64,000 nucleotides of DNA from Nostoc sp. FACHB-892 (GCF_014698795.1 NZ_JACJTR010000010.1:62001-126000), one strand, 5' to 3'. Shown: positions 8,792 through 17,851, numbered from the stretch's first letter. Notes: generated from the sequence alone by a model not told the origin. Made by a program: numbers and translations.

Positions 8792-9642
8792 AGATTTACA
8801 TTGGTTGTTGGAATTATCTAAGTTATTAGAGAAGCAACGCAAACAAGTTTATTGTGATGGTAGGCAAAAGATTACCATCTCTAAATAAATAATTAGCAAT
8901 TTTTAAATTAGCAATAAATCTATCAAATTCGTCATTATATAATAGGAAATAAAATTTGATTTTTAAGCAAATTAAAAATTGTATAAATTCTTTAATTGTG
9001 ACATCCTCCATACATTAATTTGGAGTACTAAATGAGGATGTAGGCTGCCCAAATTCACAGATGGGCATCCTACTTCATTTGTCACATCTACGATGCCCAG
9101 TCGCTCGATAAGGATACCTCTAGAGTCAATTTGACTGCGAGTCATATATAAAAATGAGAAGATTAGAAATTTCACCTGTTAAAACATTGGAAAAGTGATA
9201 TATCAATGCAATTAACTGAGAAAATTCTAGAGATAACTACAGTAGCTCAATATGGATTCCAGAAATTTAAATGAGAAGGCATTCCAAACAGGCTAAAATC
9301 AGTAATAATTTTAAATAAAGTTATAATAAGCACTTATGTTTCAGATCGGCAATAGTTCCAATGGTAAGCTAATGAGCATTTAAGTTGTATAAAAGCAGGG
9401 CTGAAGCCTTTACTACAAGCGAATCGATCTGGAAAAATGAATGACGATTAGCTTACTAGCACAATTTTGCCGTTAACTTAACTTGGAATGTACTCAGAGG
9501 GGTATTAACAGGAGATAATAATAAACTCACACTACCCTCAGCTGTTGTCCCATCAACCATTACATAACTTGTTCTGGCTTGGTTTAGGTAATTCACTTCA
9601 CAGTTACAGGGTCGAATTTTGCAAGTAGTTCTGAACCAAATC
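8792..9642. other. Long AT-rich spacer, no convincing gene
   Basis: About 850 bp separate the modular membrane protein from the large GH15-like gene. A hairpin with arms GTAGG..GCCCA and TGGGC..CCTAC lies at about 9039-9074. A minus-strand frame at 9456-9659 overlaps the start of the next gene and is not accepted. No RNA gene recognised. Confidence 0.35.
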
Positions 9643-12600
9643 ATGAAAACATCTACCAATTTGCGAGCTAGTCTGGACTATTACTACCAGCAAATCAAAA
9701 CGATCATTCTGACTCGGCAGAATCCGATTACTGGTTTGTTACCTGCTAGTACAGCGATTACAGCCCACGGCGATTATACCGATGCCTGGGTGCGAGACAA
9801 CGTTTACAGCATTTTGGCAGTTTGGGGTTTAGGACTTGCATACCGCAAGATTGACGACGATGAAGGACGCACCTATGAACTAGAACACAGTGTCATCAAA
9901 CTGATGCGCGGGTTGCTTTTTGCAATGATGCGACAGGCTCATAAAGTAGAGACATTTAAACATACTCAGTCGCTACTGGATGGACTGCACGCCAAATATA
10001 ATACTGCAACTGGTGACATTGTTGTTGGTGATGACGAATGGGGACATTTGCAACTTGATGCCACATCTATATTTTTGCTGATATTGGGGCAAATGACTGC
10101 TGCGGGATTGCAAATAATTTATACGATTGATGAAGTGAATTTTGTCCAAAATTTAGTTTATTACATTGGACGAGCTTACCGCACACCAGATTACGGCATT
10201 TGGGAACGTGGTAATAAAATTAATCGTGGTAATGCTGAGTTAAATGCCAGTTCCGTAGGTATGGCAAAAGCTGCTTTAGAAGCTATCAATGGACTGGATT
10301 TGTTTGGTGTGCATGGTAGCCAAGCATCAGTGATTCATGTGCTACCAGATGAAATTGCCCGCGCCCGGATTACCCTGGAATCCTTATTACCGAGAGAATC
10401 TGGTTCCAAAGAAATTGATGCGGCGCTGTTAAGTATTATTAGTTATCCTGCCTTTGCAGTGGAAGATTTGCAATTACGCGATCGCACCTTAAACGATATT
10501 ATCAATAAACTCGCAGGTAAATACGGCTGCAAACGCTTTCTACGCGATGGACACCAAACCGTTTTAGAAGATAATCATCGTTTGCACTATGAACCGTGGG
10601 AACTGAAGCAATTTGAGCATATTGAATGCGAATGGCCGTTATTTTTTACTTATTTAGTTCTTGATGGATTATTTCGCGGTGAACAAGAACAAGTTAAAAA
10701 ATACCAAGAACTTTTAGAATCATTACTCATAGAACAAGGTGGTTTACGTTTGCTGCCAGAACTTTATTATGTTCCAGCCGAAAACATAGAAGCAGAAAAG
10801 TTAGCACCCCAAACGCAACCACGTTTGCCTAATGAAAATGTTCCCTTGGTGTGGGCGCAGAGTTTATATTTTCTCGGTCAAATGTTGAGTGAAGGGTTAC
10901 TGGCAATTGGTGATATTGACCCTTTAGGAAGACATTTATGTGTGGGAAAACAGCGCGAATCTTTAGTACAAATTGCTTTATTGGCAGAAGATGAAGATTT
11001 ACAGAAGAAACTAGAAGTTCACGGAATTGAAGCACAAACGCCTACCCAAGTAGAACCGATTCAGGTGAGAAAAGCTGAAGAATTTTCAGCTATTTATACC
11101 CAAATTGGACGTAACGATAAACTTGGTTTAACTGGGCGGCCAGTGCGACGACTGCGGAGTTTAACAACATCTAGAATATTTCGGATTAGCGGTGAAACAA
11201 TTGTATTTTTGCCTTCTTTCTCAGACTCTCAACAGTTTTACTTAACTCTTGATTACCATTTTCTGCTAGATCAAATTAGAAGCGAACTAGCTTATATTCA
11301 AAAATACTGGAGTGATTTAGGTCGTCCTACCTTGACTTTAATGTTGACGCACACCATGTTAGAAATCGGTTCTGAAGCATTACTAGAACTGATGCAAGAA
11401 CTGAAAGATGGTATTTGTAACGGTGTGCGGGTGAAATTAGGGCGGCTAAATCAGCTAATGCTAACAGCCGGAATCCAAAGAATTGATTTTCTCCCAAATG
11501 CAGAATTTTCGCGATCGCCAGTGAAAAATGCTAGCCCACGTTGCTATTATTTGGCTTATCATCCTGAGAAAAATTGGCGCTTAGGACATACTCAAGAGTT
11601 TCAGATGGAGTGTGAAACCAACTTCGGATTATTACTTTCTTATTTACGCTCATCAGAAAATATCTACGAGCAGATCGAGTTATTGCAAACTTTAACTCGC
11701 TTGCAAGGAATGGAATTTGATACAGGGTATGGCGGCCCAGGATATCCTGTCACCGTAGCCGATTTACTTGATGAAGTTTACACCAAAGCTGGAGATTTAG
11801 GTATTTGGGCAGTAGTGCGCCGGGCTGCGGGGTTACGGCAAATGGTTGATATTAGCCTATCAGATGCAGTAACGAGTATTTTGGTGCGGGGTAAGCAAAT
11901 TGCTGTGGGTAAAGCTTACAGCGAAGCTTCCTTGATTAGCGTACCTATGTCTCACGATGAAATTGCCGATAAAATTAATCATTTTTGTCGTGAAGATATA
12001 CGCGATCGCGTCCTCACTCAAGAGATTTTAATTTATGTTGGCATCTTAATTCGCTCAGAACCCGAACTATTTCAGGGACTACTAACGGTGAGAATCGGCT
12101 ATCTCATCTTATTGATAACCAGCGAACTAGCGCAGGAATTACACGTCACTCAAGATGAAGCATACGATTACTTAATGCAACTTTCACCCTTTGAAGTTAA
12201 AGTGCGCTTGCGTCAGGTATTAACTGGATATACTGGCATGAGTAACCTATTGCGCCAGCAAGAATCACTGCACGTCAAACAAAAAGAAAGTGATATTGCT
12301 TGGGTGGTGTTACCAGGAATAGGAGAAGGGATAGAAGTTCCGCCGGGTGGTTGGCGACGGTTCCGCCAAGCCGAGGGTGCGACGGGGCGCGTACCAAAAG
12401 AATTTTTTAAGCAAGTTTGGCTATTAATGCAACATTGCAAGGGTCTAGTAATTGGGGATAAACTAGAGCGGCGCAATCGTTTAGATAGTGAGATAATGTT
12501 GTCGGAAATGACAGCCGGTGAAAGAAATTTTGCTCTGTTAGTCGAGCATTTGCTGAATAAAATTGAAGCTCCAGAATACCGCCAAGTTAATATTGAAGCA

Positions 12601-12849
12601 TTAATCGAATTAAGTGCGATCGCAGCTAATAATCCCAAGCTGCAAATCGAAGAATATATTGTATTGGATGTGTTAATTGGACATGCAGTGCGATTGGCGT
12701 GGCTAGAAAATCATAATCATCGCAGTGATCGCTATGACGAGGATAAGGCGAGTGCGTGGCGATCGTTTTACAACACCTCTCCTAGAGATTGCGCTAGTTA
12801 TATATTGAAGGCGTTCAGGTTCTTGACGGAATTTGTGAAAGATTTTTAA
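9643..12849 (+). CDS. GH15-like / phosphorylase kinase alpha-like protein
   Basis: A 1068-residue protein with the (alpha/alpha)6-barrel glucoamylase-like fold of glycoside hydrolase family 15 relatives, most like the bacterial homologues of phosphorylase b kinase alpha/beta subunits. The hallmark DAWVRDNVYSI is at residues 47-57, with further barrel motifs (ELNASSVGMAKAALEA, GKYGCKRFLRDGHQT, YEPWELKQFEHIECEWPLFF) before about residue 360. The C-terminal 600 residues are helical and resemble the kinase-regulatory extension. Real enzymatic activity and substrate are unknown; a role in glycogen or glucan metabolism is only an inference. The ATG at 9643 is preferred to a TTG 24 bases upstream. 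No operon partner: the downstream gene begins inside repeat DNA. Confidence 0.8.
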   Translation: MKTSTNLRASLDYYYQQIKTIILTRQNPITGLLPASTAITAHGDYTDAWVRDNVYSILAVWGLGLAYRKIDDDEGRTYELEHSVIKLMRGLLFAMMRQAHKVETFKHTQSLLDGLHAKYNTATGDIVVGDDEWGHLQLDATSIFLLILGQMTAAGLQIIYTIDEVNFVQNLVYYIGRAYRTPDYGIWERGNKINRGNAELNASSVGMAKAALEAINGLDLFGVHGSQASVIHVLPDEIARARITLESLLPRESGSKEIDAALLSIISYPAFAVEDLQLRDRTLNDIINKLAGKYGCKRFLRDGHQTVLEDNHRLHYEPWELKQFEHIECEWPLFFTYLVLDGLFRGEQEQVKKYQELLESLLIEQGGLRLLPELYYVPAENIEAEKLAPQTQPRLPNENVPLVWAQSLYFLGQMLSEGLLAIGDIDPLGRHLCVGKQRESLVQIALLAEDEDLQKKLEVHGIEAQTPTQVEPIQVRKAEEFSAIYTQIGRNDKLGLTGRPVRRLRSLTTSRIFRISGETIVFLPSFSDSQQFYLTLDYHFLLDQIRSELAYIQKYWSDLGRPTLTLMLTHTMLEIGSEALLELMQELKDGICNGVRVKLGRLNQLMLTAGIQRIDFLPNAEFSRSPVKNASPRCYYLAYHPEKNWRLGHTQEFQMECETNFGLLLSYLRSSENIYEQIELLQTLTRLQGMEFDTGYGGPGYPVTVADLLDEVYTKAGDLGIWAVVRRAAGLRQMVDISLSDAVTSILVRGKQIAVGKAYSEASLISVPMSHDEIADKINHFCREDIRDRVLTQEILIYVGILIRSEPELFQGLLTVRIGYLILLITSELAQELHVTQDEAYDYLMQLSPFEVKVRLRQVLTGYTGMSNLLRQQESLHVKQKESDIAWVVLPGIGEGIEVPPGGWRRFRQAEGATGRVPKEFFKQVWLLMQHCKGLVIGDKLERRNRLDSEIMLSEMTAGERNFALLVEHLLNKIEAPEYRQVNIEALIELSAIAANNPKLQIEEYIVLDVLIGHAVRLAWLENHNHRSDRYDEDKASAWRSFYNTSPRDCASYILKAFRFLTEFVKDF

Positions 12850-12890
12850 ACGCAGAGGGGCACAGAGGGAAACGCAGAGGAGCGCAAAGG
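12849..12890 (+). repeat. Left flanking repeat of the GxxExxY gene
   Basis: A 42 bp run of CGCAGAGG-type units directly abuts the start codon of the GxxExxY gene. Its AGAGGAG lies about eight bases before the ATG and looks like the ribosome-binding site. The reverse complement, about 33 of 42 positions identical by eye, lies just after the stop codon. Confidence 0.7.
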
Positions 12891-13268
12891 ATGAGAGAGA
12901 ATGATTTGAGTGGGGTGATTATTGGTTGTGCGATGAAGGTGCATACTGCTTTGGGGCCTGGTTTATTGGAGTCGGCTTATGAGGAGTGTTTGAATTATGA
13001 GTTGAACAAAGCCGGGTTGAATGTTGGCAAACAAATTCCATTGCCTTTGGTTTACCAAGAAGTGAAATTGGAATGCGTTTATCGATTAGATTTGATTGTC
13101 GAAAACCAAATAATTGTAGAGATTAAATCTGTAGAATCCTTCCACCCCATTCACTCCGTCCAACTCCTAACCTATCTCAAACTCGCAAACTGCAAACTAG
13201 GACTACTCCTCAACTTTAACGTCCTCCACCTCAAAGAAGGTATAAAACGCGTAGCCAACAACCTCTAA
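12891..13268 (+). CDS. GxxExxY family protein
   Basis: A 125-residue protein of the GxxExxY family, named for the motif seen here as GLLESAYEECL at about residues 24-34 (G-L-L-E-S-A-Y). The second half (YRLDLIVENQIIVEIKSV) has the D...ExK pattern of a PD-(D/E)XK nuclease-like core, with Asp in YRLDLIV and Glu/Lys in VEIKSV. The function of the family is not established. These genes occur in many copies in cyanobacteria and other bacteria in repeat-rich DNA. Here the gene is framed by inverted CGCAGAGG repeats, the left one supplying its Shine-Dalgarno, so gene plus repeats may behave as one unit. Length is full for the family. Confidence 0.85.
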   Translation: MRENDLSGVIIGCAMKVHTALGPGLLESAYEECLNYELNKAGLNVGKQIPLPLVYQEVKLECVYRLDLIVENQIIVEIKSVESFHPIHSVQLLTYLKLANCKLGLLLNFNVLHLKEGIKRVANNL

Positions 13269-13270
13269 CT

Positions 13271-13316
13271 CCCTCTCTGCGAACCTCTGCGCTTCCCTTT
13301 GCGTTCCTCTGCGTTA
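13271..13316 (-). repeat. Right flanking repeat of the GxxExxY gene
   Basis: This is the inverted partner of the 12849-12890 repeat, starting two bases after the stop codon. Together they frame a unit of about 470 bp. Confidence 0.7.
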
Positions 13317-13354
13317 AAAAAATATCCCCTACCTCAGATTCCAAAAGCAGGGGT
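13315..13354 (-). terminator. Possible terminator of the DUF1232 gene
   Basis: Read on the minus strand, ACCCCTGC and GTAGGGG form a short 5 bp stem followed by ATATTTTTTT. It lies ten bases past the stop of the DUF1232 gene. The stem is short, so confidence is moderate. Confidence 0.45.
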
Positions 13355-13364
13355 TTTATTAAAT

Positions 13365-13679
13365 CTACTTAACCGAAACTGCATCAACATCAACAGTGCT
13401 TGCAGTAGAACTAGAACCCTCAGTAGTATTAGGCACTTCAGTACCCACCTCACCCTTACGAGCTTTCCAGCCCTCAATTACTAGCCCAGACACTTCAGAA
13501 ACTAGCAGAGTCAAAAGGAAAACATCATCAATCTGTCCCGCAACGGGTATAAAATCTGGGAGAATATCAAATGGGCTGACCAAATAGGCTAGTGTTCCTA
13601 AAATTACCCACCAACGGTACTTCGGGTTACGAAGCACATTGCGATACCAGGTGTAAAGTGATTCGATTGAAAATTTCAT
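13365..13679 (-). CDS. DUF1232 (YkvA-type) small membrane protein
   Basis: A 104-residue protein with the DUF1232/YkvA signature at about residues 30-50 (YLVSPFDILPDFIPVAGQIDD), where SPFD-LPD-IP-G-DD is diagnostic. Two hydrophobic stretches (about 22-36 and 52-68) suggest membrane insertion. The C-terminal 30 residues are low-complexity Ser/Thr/Val-rich. The molecular role of the family is unknown. It is a single gene, convergent with the GxxExxY unit, with a possible terminator just downstream. The ATG at 13679 lies shortly after a GGAGGTTC sequence, a plausible ribosome-binding site. Confidence 0.85.
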   Translation of the reverse strand: MKFSIESLYTWYRNVLRNPKYRWWVILGTLAYLVSPFDILPDFIPVAGQIDDVFLLTLLVSEVSGLVIEGWKARKGEVGTEVPNTTEGSSSTASTVDVDAVSVK

Positions 13680-14047
13680 ATTTTGAACCTCCAGTTATCT
13701 TTAATTTTGACAAACTATTCTAAAAACTTCCGGTGCGAATAACCGCCCTAGTTAGTCTGGAAGACGCTACTCGTAATTTGTCAGCAAATACCTATTCTGT
13801 AATTCTCCATAAGAGTTTAATACCGCAAGGGTTTGACAATTAAAACGTCTAGTAATTGTAGTAATTCGGATTATGGCAATCCAGCAGCAAGTTTGTCTAA
13901 CAATCTAAGTCAAATACGCCATGCTTACACTGTCTTTTTAAGTTTTCGAGAAATTTATATTTTGGAAGTCCCTCATTTTGCATTAATCTCTAGAATTAAA
14001 ATGCTTCAGCACATTTGCTCTAGTCATGGAGGGAGGAAACTTAAACA
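13680..14047. other. Divergent promoter region of DUF1232 and exbB genes
   Basis: About 370 bp lie between two divergently transcribed genes, so promoters for both should be here. The right end carries a strong Shine-Dalgarno (GGAGGGAGGAAAC, 14028-14040) for the GTG-started exbB-like gene. A 75-codon frame at 13833-14060 overlaps that start and is not accepted. Confidence 0.4.
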
Positions 14048-14776
14048 GTGGATATTTTAGATTTATTTTATAAGGGCGGGCCAGCGATGTGGCCTCTGCT
14101 TGTTCTATCAATTCTGTCTTTGAGTGTGATTTTTGAGCGTCTATGGTTCTGGTTGCGAATTTTGACTCAGGAAAAGCAAATAGTCAATCGCATCTTGGAT
14201 GCTGCCCAGGATAATTGGCAAGTAGCTGCGGACATTGCAAGACAAGCAAGCCATCAGCCTGTCGGGCGTTTTCTCTACGCCCCTTTACGTTTAGCCAAAA
14301 GCAATGCAGAAACCTTTCGACTAGCACTTGAGGCTACAGCCGAAGATGAATTGGCTGGGATGCGGCGGGGCGAAAAACTTTTAGAAGCCGTGATTGCCCT
14401 CGCGCCGTTGCTGGGATTGTTAGGTACTGTTTTGGGCCTAATCCAGTCTTTGCGCTCAATTCGGATTGGCGACTTGGGAACTGAATCAACCGCCGGAGTA
14501 ACTACTGGTATTGGTGAATCCTTAATTAGTACGGCAGCAGGGCTAATAGTTGCCATCATTAGTTTGGTATTTTATCGCCTATTTCAAAGTTTTGTAGTCA
14601 ACCAAGTCAAAGTTTTTCGGAAGGCAGGGAATGAGATGGAATTGCTCTACCACCAGTCCCCGCCTGACTTTAGTAATATTACATCACCAATTGTGCGGGA
14701 AAATTTCACTCCACCCCGCAAGCCAGGAAAGACTAGATTGCCTGAACCACCTGAACCCCCGAATTTACCTAATTAA
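14048..14776 (+). CDS. exbB: MotA/TolQ/ExbB proton channel family protein
   Basis: A 242-residue inner-membrane protein of the MotA/TolQ/ExbB family, which forms the pentameric stator using proton-motive force to drive an ExbD/TolR dimer. The start is GTG at 14048, supported by a strong GGAGG Shine-Dalgarno just upstream. Transmembrane helices are visible at about 15-35, 115-140 and 155-178, with the conserved [16 protein letters not shown] and [13 protein letters not shown] segments in the second half. The C-terminal 30 residues are Pro-rich. The partner exbD follows 41 bp downstream. No tonB or receptor gene is visible nearby, so whether it energises TonB-dependent uptake or a Tol-like process cannot be told. 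Confidence 0.9.
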   Translation: MDILDLFYKGGPAMWPLLVLSILSLSVIFERLWFWLRILTQEKQIVNRILDAAQDNWQVAADIARQASHQPVGRFLYAPLRLAKSNAETFRLALEATAEDELAGMRRGEKLLEAVIALAPLLGLLGTVLGLIQSLRSIRIGDLGTESTAGVTTGIGESLISTAAGLIVAIISLVFYRLFQSFVVNQVKVFRKAGNEMELLYHQSPPDFSNITSPIVRENFTPPRKPGKTRLPEPPEPPNLPN

Positions 14777-14817
14777 TCAAGAATTCAACCCTCAAATTAG
14801 GCATTTAAATTGAGAAA

Positions 14818-15516
14818 ATGAAAGTTAATCTACATACCCCAATTGAAGAAGTCCAAATTCAAATCATTCCTTTAATTGATGTTGTTTTTTGTATTCTGAC
14901 GTTTTTTTTGTTAGCGGCATTACAATTTACCCGACAACAGGCAATAAATGTTGATTTGCCCAAAGCCAGCGCCAGTTCAGTATCTGGAGTAACATCACAG
15001 AGTGGAAGTCTGATTGTAACTATCGATGCTGTTGGCAATACTTACATAGAAAAACAGCCTGTAAAACGGGGCGATTTAGGAGTGGCGTTAAAACAGTATC
15101 TCCAAGCAAATCCTAATGGGGTTGTGGTGCTGAATGCTTCACGGACAGCAATTTACAATGATGTTATTGAAACATTAGACTTGCTACGGCAAGTAGGAGG
15201 CGATCGCGTTTCTTTAGGAATTATTCCTGGCCCATCTCAACCACCCACAAACTTACTCAACCAGCCTAATATCCCCTCTTTCCCAATCGATCCTGGTGCT
15301 GCACCAATACCCACAACCGCACCATTTCCAGGGATCAATCCCGAAGGAAATCTTGCCCCTAAATTTCCCTTAGCACCTGATTCTGTACCTCTTCCTGGTG
15401 TAAGTCAGCCTCCAACTGGGCAAGGCATTAGCCCTATCAACCCTGGTATTTCCAACCCGCCAGCATCCCAAGCGCCTGTAGCACCTAAACAAACTCAACC
15501 TAATCCCAAAAGATGA
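14818..15516 (+). CDS. exbD: ExbD/TolR family protein with Pro-rich tail
   Basis: A 232-residue partner of the preceding proton-channel protein. One transmembrane helix spans about residues 18-38 and contains the family's essential Asp (PLIDVVFCILTFFLLAA). The periplasmic ExbD/TolR fold follows to about residue 140. Residues about 143-232 are a Pro-rich, low-complexity tail, longer than the usual ExbD (about 140 residues). Such a tail could cross the periplasm or bind peptidoglycan, but that is inference. With exbB it forms a two-gene operon. Confidence 0.9.
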   Translation: MKVNLHTPIEEVQIQIIPLIDVVFCILTFFLLAALQFTRQQAINVDLPKASASSVSGVTSQSGSLIVTIDAVGNTYIEKQPVKRGDLGVALKQYLQANPNGVVVLNASRTAIYNDVIETLDLLRQVGGDRVSLGIIPGPSQPPTNLLNQPNIPSFPIDPGAAPIPTTAPFPGINPEGNLAPKFPLAPDSVPLPGVSQPPTGQGISPINPGISNPPASQAPVAPKQTQPNPKR

Positions 15517-15519
15517 GAT

Positions 15520-15625
15520 AGGAGCATGGGGAAGAGGCTGAGGGGCAGGAAGCAGAGGGGAAAGAGGTAACTTATTCTCCCTCTTGCACTCTGCCCCCTG
15601 CCTCCCCTACTCCCCTTCAAACTTT
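15520..15625. repeat. Purine/pyrimidine imperfect inverted repeat
   Basis: A G/A-rich arm of GGGGAAGAGG and GGGGCAGG words is followed by a C/T-rich arm (CTCTGCCCCCTGCC). The same architecture is found at about 18385-18492, 20494-20590 and 35486-35594, so this is a dispersed spacer family. It may also act as a terminator for exbD. Confidence 0.6.
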
Positions 15626-15774
15626 TCCCAAACCTAAAGATATCTGAAATAAAATTCCGTTAGAGAAAAATTTACTGCTAATTTATAGATAATTGGTTGA
15701 GCTTTAAAGATTTTTTCACCGAGAAACTGAAGTAATTTATCACCAATTGCCATTCACGTTTCAGGGGTTGTGGC

Positions 15775-16137
15775 ATGAATATTGTGACGCTTTTAATTGT
15801 TTGGTTAGTAACAGCTATCAGCTTGTTAATAATTAGTAAATTACCTTTAGGAGTTGAAATTGATACTCCTGGTAAAGCCTTTCTTTCTGCCGCAGTGCTT
15901 GGTATCGTGACGGCAATAGTCAGACCGATTTTAAGTATCGTTTTTGCAGTACCAAATTTACTCACACTCGACTTACTATCCGGCATTTTTACATTTATGA
16001 TTGCCGTAGTTTGTTTTAGTATTGCTGCTTGGTTAGTAGAGGGCTTTCGCTTGCGTTACGGTATTTGGAGTGCTGTTCTTGGGGCATTTACGCTGACTAT
16101 AATTAACAGCTTAATCTACAAGTTATTGGGCGTCTAA
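15775..16137 (+). CDS. Phage holin family (holin 4-like) membrane protein
   Basis: A 120-residue hydrophobic protein with about four membrane segments (roughly 3-20, 32-52, 58-84 and 90-115). The motif GVEIDTPGKAFLSAAVLGIVTAIVRPI and the closing FTLTIINSLIY are typical of the phage_holin_4 family (YvlD-like), widespread chromosomal proteins whose name does not imply phage origin. The function is unknown. It stands alone between exbD and the convergent thf1. No neighbouring lysis gene supports a holin role. Confidence 0.8.
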   Translation: MNIVTLLIVWLVTAISLLIISKLPLGVEIDTPGKAFLSAAVLGIVTAIVRPILSIVFAVPNLLTLDLLSGIFTFMIAVVCFSIAAWLVEGFRLRYGIWSAVLGAFTLTIINSLIYKLLGV

Positions 16138-16256
16138 AAATTAGAAGTTAAGAGTGATGAGTAATGAGTTTGTTAATAACTCCTAACTCCTAACTCCTAA
16201 CTTCTAACTTCTAAATCCTAACTTCTAACTCCTAACTCCCATCTACCATCTCCTAA
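16138..16256. repeat. STRR-type CTAACTC tandem repeats
   Basis: The gap between the convergent holin-like gene and thf1 is almost filled by degenerate heptamers (CTAACTC/CTAACTT), preceded by an inverted GAAGTTAAGAGT copy. It can fold into a long hairpin and may serve as a bidirectional terminator. Confidence 0.8.
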
Positions 16257-16964
16257 CTATTCGTTAGAACTTGGCGGAGCAACTGTGATAGTTGATTGTT
16301 GTTTACGTTGTTCGCGTTTTTTGCGATCGGCTGAGAGCATATCTGCCATCACCACCAGTGCTTGCGCCATCTTCTCTAAATTAGAACGGTATAGCTCCAA
16401 ATCCTTGTTGAGTTTGTCATCAGAAAGGTGCAAGCCCGCAGCGATCGCTTTTAGCGCCTCCGTGAGTTGCTTTTCATCTTTGACTAATTCGGGATCTGAC
16501 TGTTCCAATAACGAAAATACACCAATTGCGAACAAACGGTTGTATTTAAAGTTAGGATTATTGGCGATCGCTTGCAGTTGTGCTTGCAAGTCAGCATCTC
16601 GATCTAAGTAAGTAGTCTGGCCTAGCCACGCAATTAAATCTTTAACTGGCAAACCTTTAGCTACAGCTTGCAATCTTTCAGCATCCTGTCGATAATGTTG
16701 CGGATCTTGTTCTATAGCGCGACATAGGGCGTTAAAAATTGATTCTTGATCCCGTTCTGGTTCATAGCCTTGCATGAAGCGGTCAAAAGTAGTGACGACG
16801 CCCAAGGCATAAATTGGATTGTAGCTAAAATCGATATTTACTGACAGCAGATGCATTTCTACCATCAATTCTTCTACTACCCGACGATAAATAGTGTTAA
16901 TCGGACGAGTGTGAAGATTGTAAAAAGTTCGTTTTGTATCAGAGACAGTACGGACGTTATTCAC
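16257..16964 (-). CDS. thf1: Photosystem II biogenesis protein Thf1/Psb29
   Basis: A 235-residue Thf1 (Psb29/Psp29) protein. The N-terminal block NNVRTVSDTKRTFYNLHTRP, followed by NTIYRRVVEELMVEMHLLSVN, is strongly conserved in cyanobacteria and plants. The protein is helical and supports photosystem II biogenesis and repair, including stability of the FtsH protease complex. The start is GTG at 16964, chosen because translation from it matches the conserved N-terminus. The C-terminal end is basic then low complexity. It is divergent from cpcT across 204 bp, so two photosynthesis genes share an upstream region. Confidence 0.95.
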   Translation of the reverse strand: MNNVRTVSDTKRTFYNLHTRPINTIYRRVVEELMVEMHLLSVNIDFSYNPIYALGVVTTFDRFMQGYEPERDQESIFNALCRAIEQDPQHYRQDAERLQAVAKGLPVKDLIAWLGQTTYLDRDADLQAQLQAIANNPNFKYNRLFAIGVFSLLEQSDPELVKDEKQLTEALKAIAAGLHLSDDKLNKDLELYRSNLEKMAQALVVMADMLSADRKKREQRKQQSTITVAPPSSNE

Positions 16965-17168
16965 AAAGAAAATGTTAAGGGCGACGTATCTCTATTTTCT
17001 CGCTTAAAGGCTACTTTGCCAAGTTTAGCTTTTGACTGGTGACGGTTTCATTTACAATATAGACAAATCAAAAGTATTTTATAAGCTCGTAGCCACAGGG
17101 AATAAGACGGTTTATCCCAAAAAAACTAGCCAAAGATTTTTATCCTTAATGATTCGTTTATTGCATTT

Positions 17169-17774
17169 ATGAACTTCTCGCCACAGTTAATTGCTTTAGG
17201 TGAGTACCTAGCTGGTGAATTTGATAATCGGGAACAAGCCATAGCAGAATCAGCTTGGTATGTCCACCTGTGCCTGTGGCAAAGACCAGTTAATCTGTTT
17301 ACAGAAGATAGCATCACACTGTTTGCCGAACAGGCTAACGTTATTAACCGAGATCAACCTTACCGTCAGCGAATTATGCGGTTGCGCCAGTGCGGCAACT
17401 CTGATGCATCTCTGGAAGTACAATACTATATGCCTCAAGATCCGGGTGCATTAAGAGGCGCAGGCAATAACCCTGCTCTACTGAACACATTAACACCCGA
17501 ACAATTAGATTTACTACCAGGTTGCATCCTAACAGTTACGCACGAAAGACAAGCAGGCGATCGCTATAAGTTTACCGCTACCCCACTACCAGAAAATCGT
17601 TGCAGCTTTACTTATCTTGGGAATAGCATCTCTGTTTCTTTGGGATTTGAAGCCACTGCAATAGAATTTCACAGCTACGACAAAGGAATTGATCCAGAAA
17701 CTGGAAAAGCAACTTGGGGAGCGATTATGGGGCCTTATCGCTACACCAAACGAAATCAGTATTTTATAACATAA
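17169..17774 (+). CDS. cpcT: Chromophore lyase CpcT/CpeT
   Basis: A 201-residue CpcT/CpeT family phycobiliprotein lyase. CpcT attaches phycocyanobilin to Cys-153 of the beta subunits of phycocyanin and phycoerythrocyanin; CpeT relatives act on phycoerythrin. Conserved segments are FDNREQAIAESAWYVHL near residues 20-36, DQPYRQRIMRL and PGCILTV in the middle, and the C-terminal GPYRYTKR. Family length is about 200, so it is complete. Sequence alone does not fix which bilin or subunit it serves, but the resemblance is closest to the CpcT branch. It is divergent from thf1 and followed by tandem repeats. Confidence 0.92.
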   Translation: MNFSPQLIALGEYLAGEFDNREQAIAESAWYVHLCLWQRPVNLFTEDSITLFAEQANVINRDQPYRQRIMRLRQCGNSDASLEVQYYMPQDPGALRGAGNNPALLNTLTPEQLDLLPGCILTVTHERQAGDRYKFTATPLPENRCSFTYLGNSISVSLGFEATAIEFHSYDKGIDPETGKATWGAIMGPYRYTKRNQYFIT

Positions 17775-17848
17775 AGTTATAAGTCATGAGTTATAAGTTA
17801 TGAATTTTTGAATTAACTCCTAACTCCTAACTCCTAACTCCTAACTCT
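17775..17848. repeat. STRR CTAACTC tandem repeats
   Basis: Tandem TAACTCC/CTAACTC heptamers fill the gap between the convergent cpcT and STAS genes, preceded by a partly complementary AAGTTATAAGTCATGAG block. Same family as 16138-16256. Confidence 0.8.
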
Positions 17849-17851
17849 TTT

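Noticed and set aside
9456..9659. Minus-strand 67-codon frame before the GH15-like gene
   Set aside because: It overlaps the start of a well-supported gene on the other strand, has no Shine-Dalgarno I trust and no family match, though its strand-rich C-terminus looked protein-like.
12891..13316. Insertion sequence
   Set aside because: No transposase; GxxExxY is not a known transposase, so the flanking repeats are reported only as repeats.
13833..14060. 75-codon frame before exbB
   Set aside because: Overlaps the GTG start of exbB, which has the stronger Shine-Dalgarno; no domain seen.
15775..16137. Prophage remnant suggested by holin-like protein
   Set aside because: No other phage gene is nearby and this family is common in chromosomes.
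16178..16256. CRISPR array
   Set aside because: The repeats here and at 17812, 23811 and 5671 are 7-8 bp tandem units without spacers, i.e. STRR repeats.
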